Positions 1 to 7,346 of a stretch of 19,792 nucleotides of DNA are shown one piece after another. The notes below the pieces were generated by a model. It made no database searches. It was not told the DNA's origin and saw only the letters and a list, made by a program, of their open reading frames with translations. The translations under genes and the position numbers were made by a program. The DNA comes from Candidatus Hadersleviella danica (GTDB taxonomy: Bacteria > Chloroflexota > Anaerolineae > Promineifilales > Promineifilaceae), in assembly GCA_016711405.1 (NCBI GenBank), contig JADJSZ010000083.1:1-19792 (forward strand), in the 5' to 3' direction. The number at the start of each line of letters is the position of its first letter. The stretch's first letter is position 1.

Positions 1-1074
1 GCGATATTGACCCGCTTGCATGAGGGCGAATTGAGGCGCAATGTAGAAGGGGTCTTGTTCTGCCACTTTTAAGAAAGAGCCTGAGATATTGCGAATAGCC
101 GACCAATTCGTTGGGGCAAGGCAAGAAGTCGCGCCTGTCGCATTGCCACAATGTCGCTCAAAAACGGATTGAAAGGTTGTCCCAATCGTGCCATCTTGGC
201 GGTAAGAAATGCCGACATAGACCGTGTTGTTGTAAACGGCCACATCAGGCTCATACGATTTGCCCGACAAAATATCGGTTGACACCAAAAAGGAAGGTTG
301 TGTCCAAGCACTTGCCCCGACATTTAAGCGGGCGTAGTAAATTTGGGCATCAAATTGGCCTTGCCACACAGCGTGGAGGTTGCCATTGCTATCGGCCGCA
401 ATGGCGGGCACAAGGCCAAAGGTGGTGAAGCTGTCGTTGACCGTTAAGGTCGTCCCGCCTGTCCATGTGCCGCCACTCAAAGTAAAGCGTTTGTGTTGGA
501 CGAGGCCATCTGTGGGGGGGCCATAATCTATATCCCAAATGACATCTACCACACCGGGGCGCGAGGCGACAATATCCACCCCTTGGGAAGCAAACGGAGC
601 GCTGGCCAATTCTAGCGGTGCAGACCAACTTCCCGTTTGGCGGTTGGCATAAAATATCTTGGTCGTGTCTGCTTGGGTTTCAGACCAAACAGCGTGGGCC
701 ACATTGTTACTGTCATAGGTGATGGCGGTAATGGATTTGGTGTTGGCAAGGGTGGCAATGGGGGCTGGTGTTGTCCATGTTTGGCCATTGTTGGCCGAGA
801 TGCTGTAATAAGGGTCAGAATTTTCAGCATTACCCGCTACCCATTGGTTAAAGGAAACCATCAGTTGGCCGTTGGGGGCTTGAGCCAAAGTCGGGCTATC
901 TACGTTTTTGCCCACGGCCGATATTTGGCTAGGCACGGGAACCCGTTCCCGCAAGGGGATGGGGGGGAAGGGGGTTTCGGCCGTGGTGGTGGCTGGGGCA
1001 GAAAAATAAACGGCCGTGGCCAAACCCAGCAAAGCCATGAGTAATGTTACCGAACGAACGAATTGCTTCACCAT
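1..1074 (-). CDS. Secreted beta-propeller-like (sialidase/BNR-type) protein, 3' end outside window
   Basis: The frame is open from the ATG at 1074 to the window edge (358 codons, no stop), so the C-terminus is missing. GAGGA lies 7 nt before the start. Residues 1-32 form an export signal: MVKQF, a hydrophobic run LLMALLGLATAVYF, then a cleavage-like ASA/PAT stretch. The mature part has repeating blades of the kind YYSISANNGQTW, IFYANRQTGSW, IYYARLNVGASAW, each followed by 'A.D.N.N.HAVW' segments, the periodic pattern of sialidase/BNR-like propellers. No Asp-box set complete enough to claim sialidase activity is visible, and no catalytic Arg triad was identified. A role as an extracellular or cell-surface binding protein is inferred. 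The gene stands alone, downstream of the TadE-CARDB gene and separated from it by the palindromic repeat at 1109-1220. CGGCCG is less dense here than in the housekeeping genes. Confidence 0.7.
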   Translation of the reverse strand, partial: MVKQFVRSVTLLMALLGLATAVYFSAPATTTAETPFPPIPLRERVPVPSQISAVGKNVDSPTLAQAPNGQLMVSFNQWVAGNAENSDPYYSISANNGQTWTTPAPIATLANTKSITAITYDSNNVAHAVWSETQADTTKIFYANRQTGSWSAPLELASAPFASQGVDIVASRPGVVDVIWDIDYGPPTDGLVQHKRFTLSGGTWTGGTTLTVNDSFTTFGLVPAIAADSNGNLHAVWQGQFDAQIYYARLNVGASAWTQPSFLVSTDILSGKSYEPDVAVYNNTVYVGISYRQDGTIGTTFQSVFERHCGNATGATSCLAPTNWSAIRNISGSFLKVAEQDPFYIAPQFALMQAGQYR

Positions 1075-1108
1075 TAACTTTCCTCAATAGGATCCATCGC
1101 TAAAATAA

Positions 1109-1220
1109 GTAACTATTCAGATGGGTCTAGGAGTGTAGAGATAAAGATAGAGGGAACACGATAGGCTGAACAACTGAGTTCTCCTCTATCTCTATCTCTT
1201 ATCTTTATCTGAATAGTTAC
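1109..1220. repeat. GATAGA-type palindromic intergenic element, copy 1
   Basis: Perfect 14-nt outer arms GTAACTATTCAGAT (1109-1122) and its complement (1207-1220) enclose a second, imperfect stem of hexamer-like units (TAGAGA/TAAAGA/TAGAGG on the left, CTCTATCTCTATCTC on the right). The central part contains GGAACACGAT, nearly identical to the centre of copy 2. It lies between the stop of the TadE-CARDB gene and the start of the beta-propeller gene. Only this copy has the outer GTAACTATTCAG arms. It could act as a transcription end or mRNA-stability hairpin, or be a small mobile repeat. The function is not known. Confidence 0.8.
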
Positions 1221-1293
1221 AAAATAAATGCGAGAAGGAACTTACCTCTCGGCAAGTTCCTTTCACACCCTGCAATACCTCACCCAGCCCTGT

Positions 1294-3300
1294 TTATGGC
1301 GTATAGGGGCATCCTGTGGGGGAAGGATTCGTGTAAATGGGCGCACCACCGCCGGGCGCGGCCGAGCGTGTGCCCACCCGTGTAACCCCGTCTACTTCAA
1401 AACAAGCCACCACCTCATAGTATTTGGGAGGCGTAGCGGGTGGTACATTGGCAAAGGTAAATCCACCACTCCCAACGGCGGAAGTTGTAAAGCTCAATTT
1501 GCGCTTGGTAAAGACACCGGGGCGTCCAAACAATCCCGTTAATCGCCCCACTCCCTTCCAGTGTGGGCGCAGGCGTGGGGGTGTTGCCCGGCGTGACCGC
1601 CACCATGAGTGGCCCCGCCACATTGTTGTTCTCGTTGCTTTCGCTCACGTTAAAGATGGTGTCCACCATGCCATACGCTTCGCGCTCGGCCGTGCTCGGC
1701 CCTTCAAAACCCAAGGGGGAGGTAATGGTAATGACCCGCGATGTTTGCGCTGGCAACGAAGAGAGCGCTGTATAACCCGAGGTTTGCTCGACAGGGATAC
1801 GGTCAGAAAAGACGTTGGTGGGGTCAAGGAACAGGTCAATGAAGAAGGCGTTGCTGACATCCACATCCCCATCATTGCGCACTTCCACCGAGAATTGCAC
1901 GGGGCGGTAGCCCACAATGGGTGGGGTACTGATGATATTGGGCAAGCCAACGATGATGAGGTCGGCCGGTTGGGTGGGTTCGGCCGTGGCCACGAGGGTC
2001 GGGGTTGGTGTCACATTCGGGCACGGCTTGCTGACAATCACGGAAACACTAGTCGCCCCAGATACGACGGTTATGGTGTTTGATGCTTGAGAATTTGCCC
2101 CTGACACATTGGTTTGGAATTGGTTACTGACGATATTAATCGTAGACAAGATAACCCCATTCCAATAATAATTGGCCGTGCCATTTGGCCAATTAAACCC
2201 TTGCAACGTGCCTTGGAAGAGATTGGTATTCGTGCAAGTGGGGTTGAGAATCAAATAAGGGCCAATGGGGGTTGGCGTAGGGGTTGTGGTACTAGTCGCC
2301 GTGGGAGTGGGGGTTGGCGCAGTCGTTTGGGTGGGCAAGGGGGTGGGGGTGCTGGTGCCTGCCTGTACAGTCTGCACATCAAACGAGCCATTGGTGCTTT
2401 CCACAACCAACACATGCCCCGCCAACAGGGGTGGGCTTATCGAGGTAACAACCACAAACCCGGACATAAATGTCCACCAAACGCCTCTACAAGAACATCG
2501 CTGGCCAAAACGCGGTTAGCCGTCAAGTCAGTAATGGTCACACGATCGTTTATATCGCTCGTAATGTCAATTTGGGTCGCCGCTTGAATTAGCTCCTGCT
2601 CAAAGAGAACATTACACCGGTTTGGCGTATTCGTAACCGTTGGTGTCGCTGTATTGGTTGAAGTGGGTGGTGGCCCCGGAGTTGCGCTGGCCGTTGAGGT
2701 GGGTGTGTTGCTCGGGGTGGGGGTGGGCGATGGCCCGGCCGTGGGCACAGGTGGTAAGACAGGCAAAATCGTTTGCCCCTGCGCCACACTACCCGTCTGC
2801 CCAAATAGTTCGTTATTCCGCACCACTTGCCCCATAACAGGCACATTGCCTACAATGTTGCTGAGGATAGGTGTAATAATGGGCACGTTATAAATAACAC
2901 GCACATACATCGGTTGGCCGGGTATACCTGCAAAACCTTCTTGCAGTTCCCCATATTCATTGACGCCCCGCACCTCAATAAAGGTGGCGTAATCATCTTC
3001 ATAAACACGGCCAGCATCCATATTGATTCGCAAGCCTGTCATGCGGTCAATGACGCGCTCTTCAATGCCAGCAATGCGCGGATCCGCGCAGGGATTAGGG
3101 TCTGACAGACAAGCGGGGTCAAATTGACCTGTAATGGCATAACGCGCACCTTGCCGCGCCGCGTTTTGCACTGTCACCCATGCCCATAAAATCCGCCCCA
3201 CTTCAATAATCATAAAGAAAATGAGCAGGAGCACGATGATGACAATGGCAAATTCGACCATTGCTTGTCCACGAGGTTGTTGACGAAGACGTTTTAACAT
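1294..3300 (-). CDS. TadE-like pseudopilin fused to Pro/Thr linkers and a CARDB-like domain; two apparent frameshifts
   Basis: Start at 3300 (MLKRLRQQPRGQAMVEF), with AAAGG upstream. Residues 11-60 match the TadE family: a GQAMVEFA motif, one hydrophobic helix (IVIIVLLLIFFMIIEVGRIL), then VQNAARQGARYA. TadE proteins are minor pseudopilins of Tad/Flp pilus systems, processed and exported at the membrane. After about residue 180 come TPTPT-rich linkers, then a long exported-looking part that ends with a CARDB-like module (DLIIVGLPNI..., VEVRNDGDVDVSNAFFIDLFLD, ESNENNNVAGP). Two frame breaks occur. Near 2475 one base seems missing (a CATTTATG context). Near 1521 a C4 run seems to have one base too many. 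With both corrected, the gene is exactly 669 codons including the stop at 1294. Together this suggests a surface-anchored adhesin-like protein. No other tad genes (tadA, tadB, cpaC) are in the window. Confidence 0.7.
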
Positions 3301-3797
3301 AATAAACCTTTTGCTGATAGATGAAGAATATAGCCAAGGCAATCAGAAGTTGGGTGTGCCAAACTGGTGGCTGACCGCTGGTAGTTGAAAGAAATGGAAG
3401 GGGGAATTTGCCAGAGGTTGCACTCATTTTGGCCAGACTGGAATGAGGAGTCAACAACAAACCAAGTTTTAATTGCCGTAGGGGAGACATTGCATCAGAA
3501 AAGTATAACACACACCCTACGGCCGTTTACTAGCCTATAGGTCAACTTTCCTATTGAAGATGATGAATGACCGCGAAGGCCAAGTGGCTGAACAACCTGT
3601 CTTGGAAGAGTTAACTGTATAACGGTGGGGCTGTTACACAGGACTTTTGTCATTTATGCGTAGACATCAGCAAAAACAGAAGGGCCAGCGCCCAGAAACA
3701 GGTAGCTGTGTTACCAGTTTAACGCTTTTTTGATACAGATATGTAACACAAACTACAACGTTTCCCGAGTTCTTACTTTTGCGGTGTTTTCAGATCG
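3301..3797. other. Gene-poor spacer between pyrG and the TadE-CARDB gene
   Basis: About 500 nt without a convincing coding region. The only translatable run with a plausible look is a 20-codon ORF at 3560-3622 (MMNDREGQVAEQP...), which has no good ribosome-binding site and is not called. The spacer holds the candidate promoter and inverted repeat at 3475-3523 for the TadE-CARDB gene, leaving a leader of nearly 200 nt. No tRNA-like fold or known riboswitch was recognised. Confidence 0.5.
3475..3523 (-). promoter_or_regulatory. Candidate extended -10 promoter inside a 9-bp inverted repeat
   Basis: On the minus strand TGTTATACT (3510-3502) has an extended -10 form (TG-N-TATACT). It sits between perfect 9-nt inverted arms GCCGTAGGG (3475-3483) and CCCTACGGC (3515-3523). 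There is no good -35. The arrangement would suit an operator that covers the promoter of the TadE-CARDB gene, or a hairpin in a longer leader. The motif is short, so this is only a candidate. Confidence 0.3.
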
Positions 3798-3883
3798 AGA
3801 GATAGAGACGAGAGATAGAGATAGAGGAAACACGATTGGGTAGCCCAATACGGCTCCTCTATCTCTATCTCTCCACTCTATCT
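3798..3883. repeat. GATAGA-type palindromic intergenic element, copy 2
   Basis: Left arm of AGAGATAGAG units (3798-3827), a centre with its own small hairpin (ATTGGG-TAG-CCCAAT), and a right arm CCTCTATCTCTATCTCT running to the pyrG stop codon. It shares GAGG-AACACGAT with copy 1 and GGNTAGCCNATA plus GGCTCC with copy 3, in the same orientation. Its position directly after pyrG suggests it forms the 3' hairpin of that mRNA, but there is no clean T-tract. Confidence 0.8.
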
Positions 3884-5496
3884 TATTGCACGTGCATCTC
3901 TTGGTGAGCCACGGCCGCCGCCATCCATGCCTTAAAGAGGGGGTGCGGCCGATTCGGCCGACTCTTAAACTCGGGGTGGAACTGGCTTCCCACCATAAAC
4001 GGGTGGTCGCGCAATTCGGCGATTTCCACCAAACGGCCGTCAGGCGACAAGCCACTAAACACCATGCCCTGCTTGCTCAACAAATCACGATACCCATTGT
4101 TAAACTCCCAGCGGTGGCGATGCCGCTCCTTAACCATGTCAGTTTGGTAAGCCTCGGCCGCTTTCGTTCCCGCCAACAAGTGGCACGGGTAGGCACCCAA
4201 GCGCATCGTGCCCCCCATATTGGCCAAATCGTGCTGGTCAGGCATCAGGCTAATAACGGGATGGGGCGTTTGTTGCTCAAATTCGGTGCTGTTGGCCTGC
4301 TCCGTTTGCAACACATGCCGCGCAAACTCAATGCACATCACCTGCATCCCCAAACATAGCCCCAGATAAGGGATTTGCTGGCGACGCGCCCAATTGGCGG
4401 CCTGAATTTTGCCCTCAATGCCCCGATGGCCAAAGCCGCCGGGCACGACAATACCATCCAAGCCTTCTAATTGTTCCCACGAACGCCCCTTCTCCAATTC
4501 ACCCGAATGGATCCATTCGATTTCAACTTGGCGGTTGTTGTAGATGGCGGCATGGTAGATGGATTCGCGCACGCTCAAATAAGCGTCGCGCAACTCGACA
4601 TATTTGCCCACAATGCCCACGCGAATGGTCGGCTTCGGCCGTGCAATTTCCGCAATCAGCCCTTCCCACTCGGTCAAATCATGCGGTTGTGGGGTCAGTT
4701 TCAACCGCTCCACCACCAAATCGGCCATGCCCGTTTTTTCCAGCAAGAGGGGTACGCTGTACAAACTTTCGCTGGTCACGGCCGGAATCACCGCCTTGGC
4801 CTTCACATCGCAAAACAGAGCGATTTTGTTAAGCAAGTCGGGGGCAATCTCATAATCCGCTCGCGCCACAATAATATCGGGCTGGATGCCCAAGCCGCGC
4901 AACTCGCGCACACTGTGTTGGGTTGGCTTGGTCTTTAACTCCCCGCTGGCTCCAATGTGGGGCAAAAAGGTGACATGAACGAACAGGGTGTGTTTTCGGC
5001 CGATATCCGACCGCATTTGGCGCAACGCCTCCAAAAAGGGCAAGCTCTCAATGTCACCCACTGTCCCACCCACCTCCACCAACACCACATCCGCTTGGGT
5101 CTCTTTAGCCACCAGATGGATGCGCCGCTTAATTTCATTGGTAATGTGGGGAATGACCTGAATCGTCCCGCCCAAATAATCGCCGCGCCGCTCACGGCCG
5201 ATAACCTCCGCATACACTCCCCCCGTAGTCACATTGGAAAGCTGGCTCAAATTAATATCAATGAACCGCTCGTAGTGCCCCAAGTCGAGATCCGTTTCGG
5301 CTCCGTCCTCGGTCACAAACACTTCGCCGTGTTGGTAGGGGGACATGGTGCCGGGGTCAACATTGATGTAGGGGTCGAGTTTGAGAACGGCCAACGTGAT
5401 GCCCCGCTCTTTGAGCAAACGGCCGAGCGCGGCCGCCGCCACCCCCTTACCCACCGAACTCACCACCCCGCCTGTGAAAAAGATAAATTTAGTCAT
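3883..5496 (-). CDS. pyrG: CTP synthase
   Basis: Glutamine-hydrolysing CTP synthase, which converts UTP to CTP with ATP in the cytoplasm, the last step of de novo pyrimidine nucleotide synthesis. The 537-aa product has the usual length. The synthase domain (about 1-270) starts MTKFIFFTGGVVSSVGKG, a P-loop-like ATP site, followed by LKLDPYINVDPGTMSPYQHG and EVGGTVGDIES. The class I glutamine amidotransferase domain (about 290-530) has PGGFGHRG (352-359), the nucleophile Cys381 in GLCLGMQ, and His507/Glu509 in GSQFHPEF. Everything expected for activity is present. The start at 5496 is preferred because GGAA lies at normal spacing; an in-frame ATG at 5505 would sit too close to it. The gene is intact and is bracketed on both sides by related palindromic elements, the left one ending at the stop codon. 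It appears to be a single-gene unit. Confidence 0.98.
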   Translation of the reverse strand: MTKFIFFTGGVVSSVGKGVAAAALGRLLKERGITLAVLKLDPYINVDPGTMSPYQHGEVFVTEDGAETDLDLGHYERFIDINLSQLSNVTTGGVYAEVIGRERRGDYLGGTIQVIPHITNEIKRRIHLVAKETQADVVLVEVGGTVGDIESLPFLEALRQMRSDIGRKHTLFVHVTFLPHIGASGELKTKPTQHSVRELRGLGIQPDIIVARADYEIAPDLLNKIALFCDVKAKAVIPAVTSESLYSVPLLLEKTGMADLVVERLKLTPQPHDLTEWEGLIAEIARPKPTIRVGIVGKYVELRDAYLSVRESIYHAAIYNNRQVEIEWIHSGELEKGRSWEQLEGLDGIVVPGGFGHRGIEGKIQAANWARRQQIPYLGLCLGMQVMCIEFARHVLQTEQANSTEFEQQTPHPVISLMPDQHDLANMGGTMRLGAYPCHLLAGTKAAEAYQTDMVKERHRHRWEFNNGYRDLLSKQGMVFSGLSPDGRLVEIAELRDHPFMVGSQFHPEFKSRPNRPHPLFKAWMAAAVAHQEMHVQ

Positions 5497-5512
5497 AGTT
5501 AGCATTTCCAGA

Positions 5513-5601
5513 AAGATAGAGTGTAGAGATAGAGATAGAGAAATATGTAGTTGGTTAGCCGATAAAGGCTCCCTCTATCTCTATCTCCTATCTCTATCTT
5601 C
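5513..5601. repeat. GATAGA-type palindromic intergenic element, copy 3
   Basis: Left arm AAGATAGAG followed by GTGTAGAGATAGAGATAGAG, a centre GTTAGCCGATAAAGGCTCC, and a right arm of CTCTATCTC units ending near 5601. The left arm shares GTGTAGAGATA with copy 1, and the centre shares TAGCC...GGCTCC with copy 2. It lies 17 nt upstream of the pyrG start, so it would be in the pyrG leader or promoter region and could influence expression. That effect is inferred. Confidence 0.8.
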
Positions 5602-5614
5602 TTCCACAAACGAA

Positions 5615-5649
5615 AGTGGGGCATATCACTTTGGGTGATATGCCCCACT
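5615..5649 (-). terminator. Strong hairpin after the Roadblock gene
   Basis: A perfect 15-bp stem (AGTGGGGCATATCAC at 5615-5629, its complement at 5635-5649) with a 5-nt loop. Read on the minus strand it is followed by TTTCGTTT, an imperfect U-tract. It lies about 60 nt after the Roadblock/LC7 stop codon and before pyrG, so it probably separates their transcripts. Confidence 0.7.
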
Positions 5650-5707
5650 AATTTCTGAAGGGATATTAAATTGGGTGCGGCCGTTTCTTATAAGCCAAGC
5701 AATTACC

Positions 5708-6076
5708 TTAGAGCAATCGCGCCAAATCGTTAGCCGCCCGCTGGGTATCCAAGAAAATAAGGCCTAATTTGGCACTGCTACGCGCCAAAACAGTTAGTAC
5801 CGCATCTTCACCCACAGCCATAAGGACAATGATGCCTTCCGTACCACTAATATAAACGCGGTCGAGCTGACCCCGATTTAATTCGGCCGCGATTCGGTCA
5901 CCAAGGGAAAGCATGGCGGCCGACATAGCGGAAATACGGTCTTCGTCCACACCTGCTGGCAACGAGGAGGCCATAATTAGGCCGTCCACACTTACAACTG
6001 CTGAGGCTTCAATGTCTGGCGTTCCTGCTTGCAAATCTCGCAAGCGATCTACCATCATCTCTGTGCGTGATCTCAT
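5708..6076 (-). CDS. Roadblock/LC7 domain protein (MglB-like)
   Basis: A 122-aa single-domain protein of the Roadblock/LC7 family. Members are small alpha-beta proteins that dimerise and often regulate MglA-like or Rab-like small GTPases in polarity and motility. The visible family pattern is a first helix (MMVDRLRDLQAGTPDIEA), a strand with the signature ASAVVSVDGLIMASSLP (24-40), the helix ISAMSAAMLSLGDRIAAELNRG, and the C-terminal strands VYISGTEGIIVLMAVGEDAVLTVL. The start is well supported: AAGGAG lies 7 nt before the ATG at 6076. A near-consensus sigma-70 promoter lies about 115 nt upstream and a 15-bp hairpin follows the stop, so it is likely transcribed alone. No GTPase partner gene is in the window, which is unusual for the mglAB arrangement. 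A partner elsewhere, or homodimer function, are both possible. Confidence 0.88.
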   Translation of the reverse strand: MRSRTEMMVDRLRDLQAGTPDIEASAVVSVDGLIMASSLPAGVDEDRISAMSAAMLSLGDRIAAELNRGQLDRVYISGTEGIIVLMAVGEDAVLTVLARSSAKLGLIFLDTQRAANDLARLL

Positions 6077-6190
6077 CCAGATACTCCTTCTTCACCTAAG
6101 GGATTTTCAACAAACTGAGTGCGTTGATAATCTCTTTTTAATTTGTGGGGTCTTTTTTTTCTTCGCTTTATGTCAGCTAAGAACGTGAGG

Positions 6191-6219
6191 ATAATATCAT
6201 AAGGGTTAGGGGCTGTCAA
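6191..6219 (-). promoter_or_regulatory. Sigma-70-type promoter of the Roadblock gene
   Basis: On the minus strand TTGACA (6219-6214), a 17-nt spacer, then TATTAT (6196-6191). This is the best promoter match in the window. It predicts a start of transcription near 6184 and a leader of about 108 nt before the ATG at 6076. Confidence 0.75.
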
Positions 6220-6239
6220 ACAAAATGAAACCGTTTGAC
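6215..6239. promoter_or_regulatory. Inverted repeat overlapping the -35 box
   Basis: Perfect arms GTCAAAC (6215-6221) and GTTTGAC (6233-6239), 11 nt apart; the first overlaps the -35 hexamer of the Roadblock promoter. A dimeric regulator site is possible. No regulator is encoded next to it. Confidence 0.35.
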
Positions 6240-6309
6240 CTCTGACTATATTCCCATTTTGGTGGGGCTAGAACGGCCGTTTACGCCTGTTCAAGGCATC
6301 ACCCACGGA

Positions 6310-7110
6310 TTAGTTCGCCCGTGCCGTGGCGCGGTGGGGAGCCAACAAGCCTGCCACGGCCGCCGACAGTTCCCCATTGGTGGCCATCAGCCCATTTACT
6401 TTGGGGAAAGATTGGTTAAAGCGCAACGGCCGCTCATCCAAATCCACCACCACCCCACCCCCTTCTTCCACCAGCAAAACCCCCGCACAAATATCCCACT
6501 CGTGCTTGGGGCCACGGCTCCATGTCGCATCGGTTTGACCAGCGGCCGTGCGCGCCAATTTGAGGGCAATACTGCCCATTGTTTGCACCCGCACCGCCTG
6601 CTCAAAAGGGGCAAATTCGCCTCGTTGCCGCTCGGAACGGCTGGCTTCCACCACACAATCGGCCAAGTTGGTTTGGGATGAGACGCGAGCAGGCAAGCCG
6701 TTATGCGAAAGGCCACGGCCGCGCACGGCCGCATACACATCCTCGGTGATGGGGTTATAGACCACGGCCAAGACGGGTTCCCCTGCCCGCACCAAGGCCA
6801 CCGCCACGCTAAATTCGGGCAAGCCTAGTACAAATTCCTTAGTCCCATCCAGCGGATCCACCACCCACACCCATTCACAAGCCAAGCGGGCGGGGTTATC
6901 GGCCGTTTCTTCGCTCAGCCAGCCCGCATGGGGCACAAGCGGCCGTAGCCGCTCCCGCAGAAGGGTATCGGCCGCCACATCCGCTTCCGTCACAGGGTTA
7001 TCGGGCGATTTTTCCTGCACCTCAAATGCCCCTCGGTAAAACCCCTTAATCACATCCCCCGCCTCGCGGGTAATCGCCACAACCTCAGGCAATAAATCTT
7101 GTTCGGTCAT
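6310..7110 (-). CDS. 3'(2'),5'-bisphosphate nucleotidase / inositol monophosphatase family (CysQ-like)
   Basis: Mg-dependent, Li-sensitive phosphatase family of 266 aa. The metal and catalytic motifs are complete: PVTEAD (39-44), LSEE (65-68), DPLDGT (85-90) and WDICAG (205-210). The sequence after the central motif is DPLDGTKEF rather than the DPIDGTxNF usual in inositol monophosphatases, which favours a CysQ-type enzyme that removes the 3'-phosphate of PAP formed during sulfate assimilation or sulfonation. Substrate choice cannot be proved from this alone, so no symbol is given. The start at 7110 has AAAGGA about 10 nt upstream. The upstream side is directly joined by an array of 7-nt repeats that begins at the start codon. 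No sulfate-assimilation genes are nearby. The gene is intact and rich in CGGCCG. Confidence 0.88.
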   Translation of the reverse strand: MTEQDLLPEVVAITREAGDVIKGFYRGAFEVQEKSPDNPVTEADVAADTLLRERLRPLVPHAGWLSEETADNPARLACEWVWVVDPLDGTKEFVLGLPEFSVAVALVRAGEPVLAVVYNPITEDVYAAVRGRGLSHNGLPARVSSQTNLADCVVEASRSERQRGEFAPFEQAVRVQTMGSIALKLARTAAGQTDATWSRGPKHEWDICAGVLLVEEGGGVVVDLDERPLRFNQSFPKVNGLMATNGELSAAVAGLLAPHRATARAN

Positions 7111-7203
7111 TCGTTATTTGTCCTTTATCATCCGTTATTCGTCATCAGGAATTGTCGTACTCCCACCAGCCCCTTACTAACCACTAGCCACCAATCACTA
7201 CTT
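7105..7203. repeat. Period-7 short tandem arrays upstream of the CysQ-like gene
   Basis: 7105-7146 reads as six 7-nt units (GGTCATT, CGTTATT, TGTCCTT, TATCATC, CGTTATT, CGTCATC); the first overlaps the start codon of the minus-strand gene. After a short break a second array at 7176-7203 reads ACTAACC, ACTAGCC, ACCAATC, ACTACTT, a degenerate form of the ACTAATC units found at 9165. Confidence 0.65.
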
Positions 7204-7265
7204 CTCCTCCCCGTGAAAAATGCGCCAAATTGGGGTAAATAATGCCCAACTTTACCTTAAATCGC

Positions 7266-7295
7266 TTGCCATTACCCATTGCAAAACAGTATGCT
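7266..7295 (+). promoter_or_regulatory. Possible promoter of the LysM gene
   Basis: TTGCCA (7266-7271), an 18-nt spacer, then TATGCT (7290-7295), about 50 nt before the LysM gene start. The match is moderate and rests on hexamers and spacing only. Confidence 0.3.
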
Positions 7296-7346
7296 GAACA
7301 AGGATTTGCTCGGCTCCACCCCTATTTTTTAACAAGGAAAACGACT

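Noticed and set aside
1..1074. Active sialidase
   Set aside because: Propeller-like repeats are visible, but no catalytic residue set could be identified and the C-terminus is outside the window.
1109..1220. IS element end or transposon remnant
   Set aside because: Inverted arms are present, but there is no transposase and no visible target duplication. It is kept as a palindromic repeat only.
3560..3622. 20-codon ORF MMNDREGQVAEQP... on the plus strand
   Set aside because: No good ribosome-binding site, no promoter, no context, and the length is within chance.
3886..5502. Long open frames antisense to pyrG
   Set aside because: They are shadows of a clear CTP synthase gene with no family resemblance or signals of their own.
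7242..7346. Longer N-terminus for the LysM protein
   Set aside because: The extra 35 residues precede a textbook signal peptide, and the ATG at 7347 has the better ribosome-binding site.
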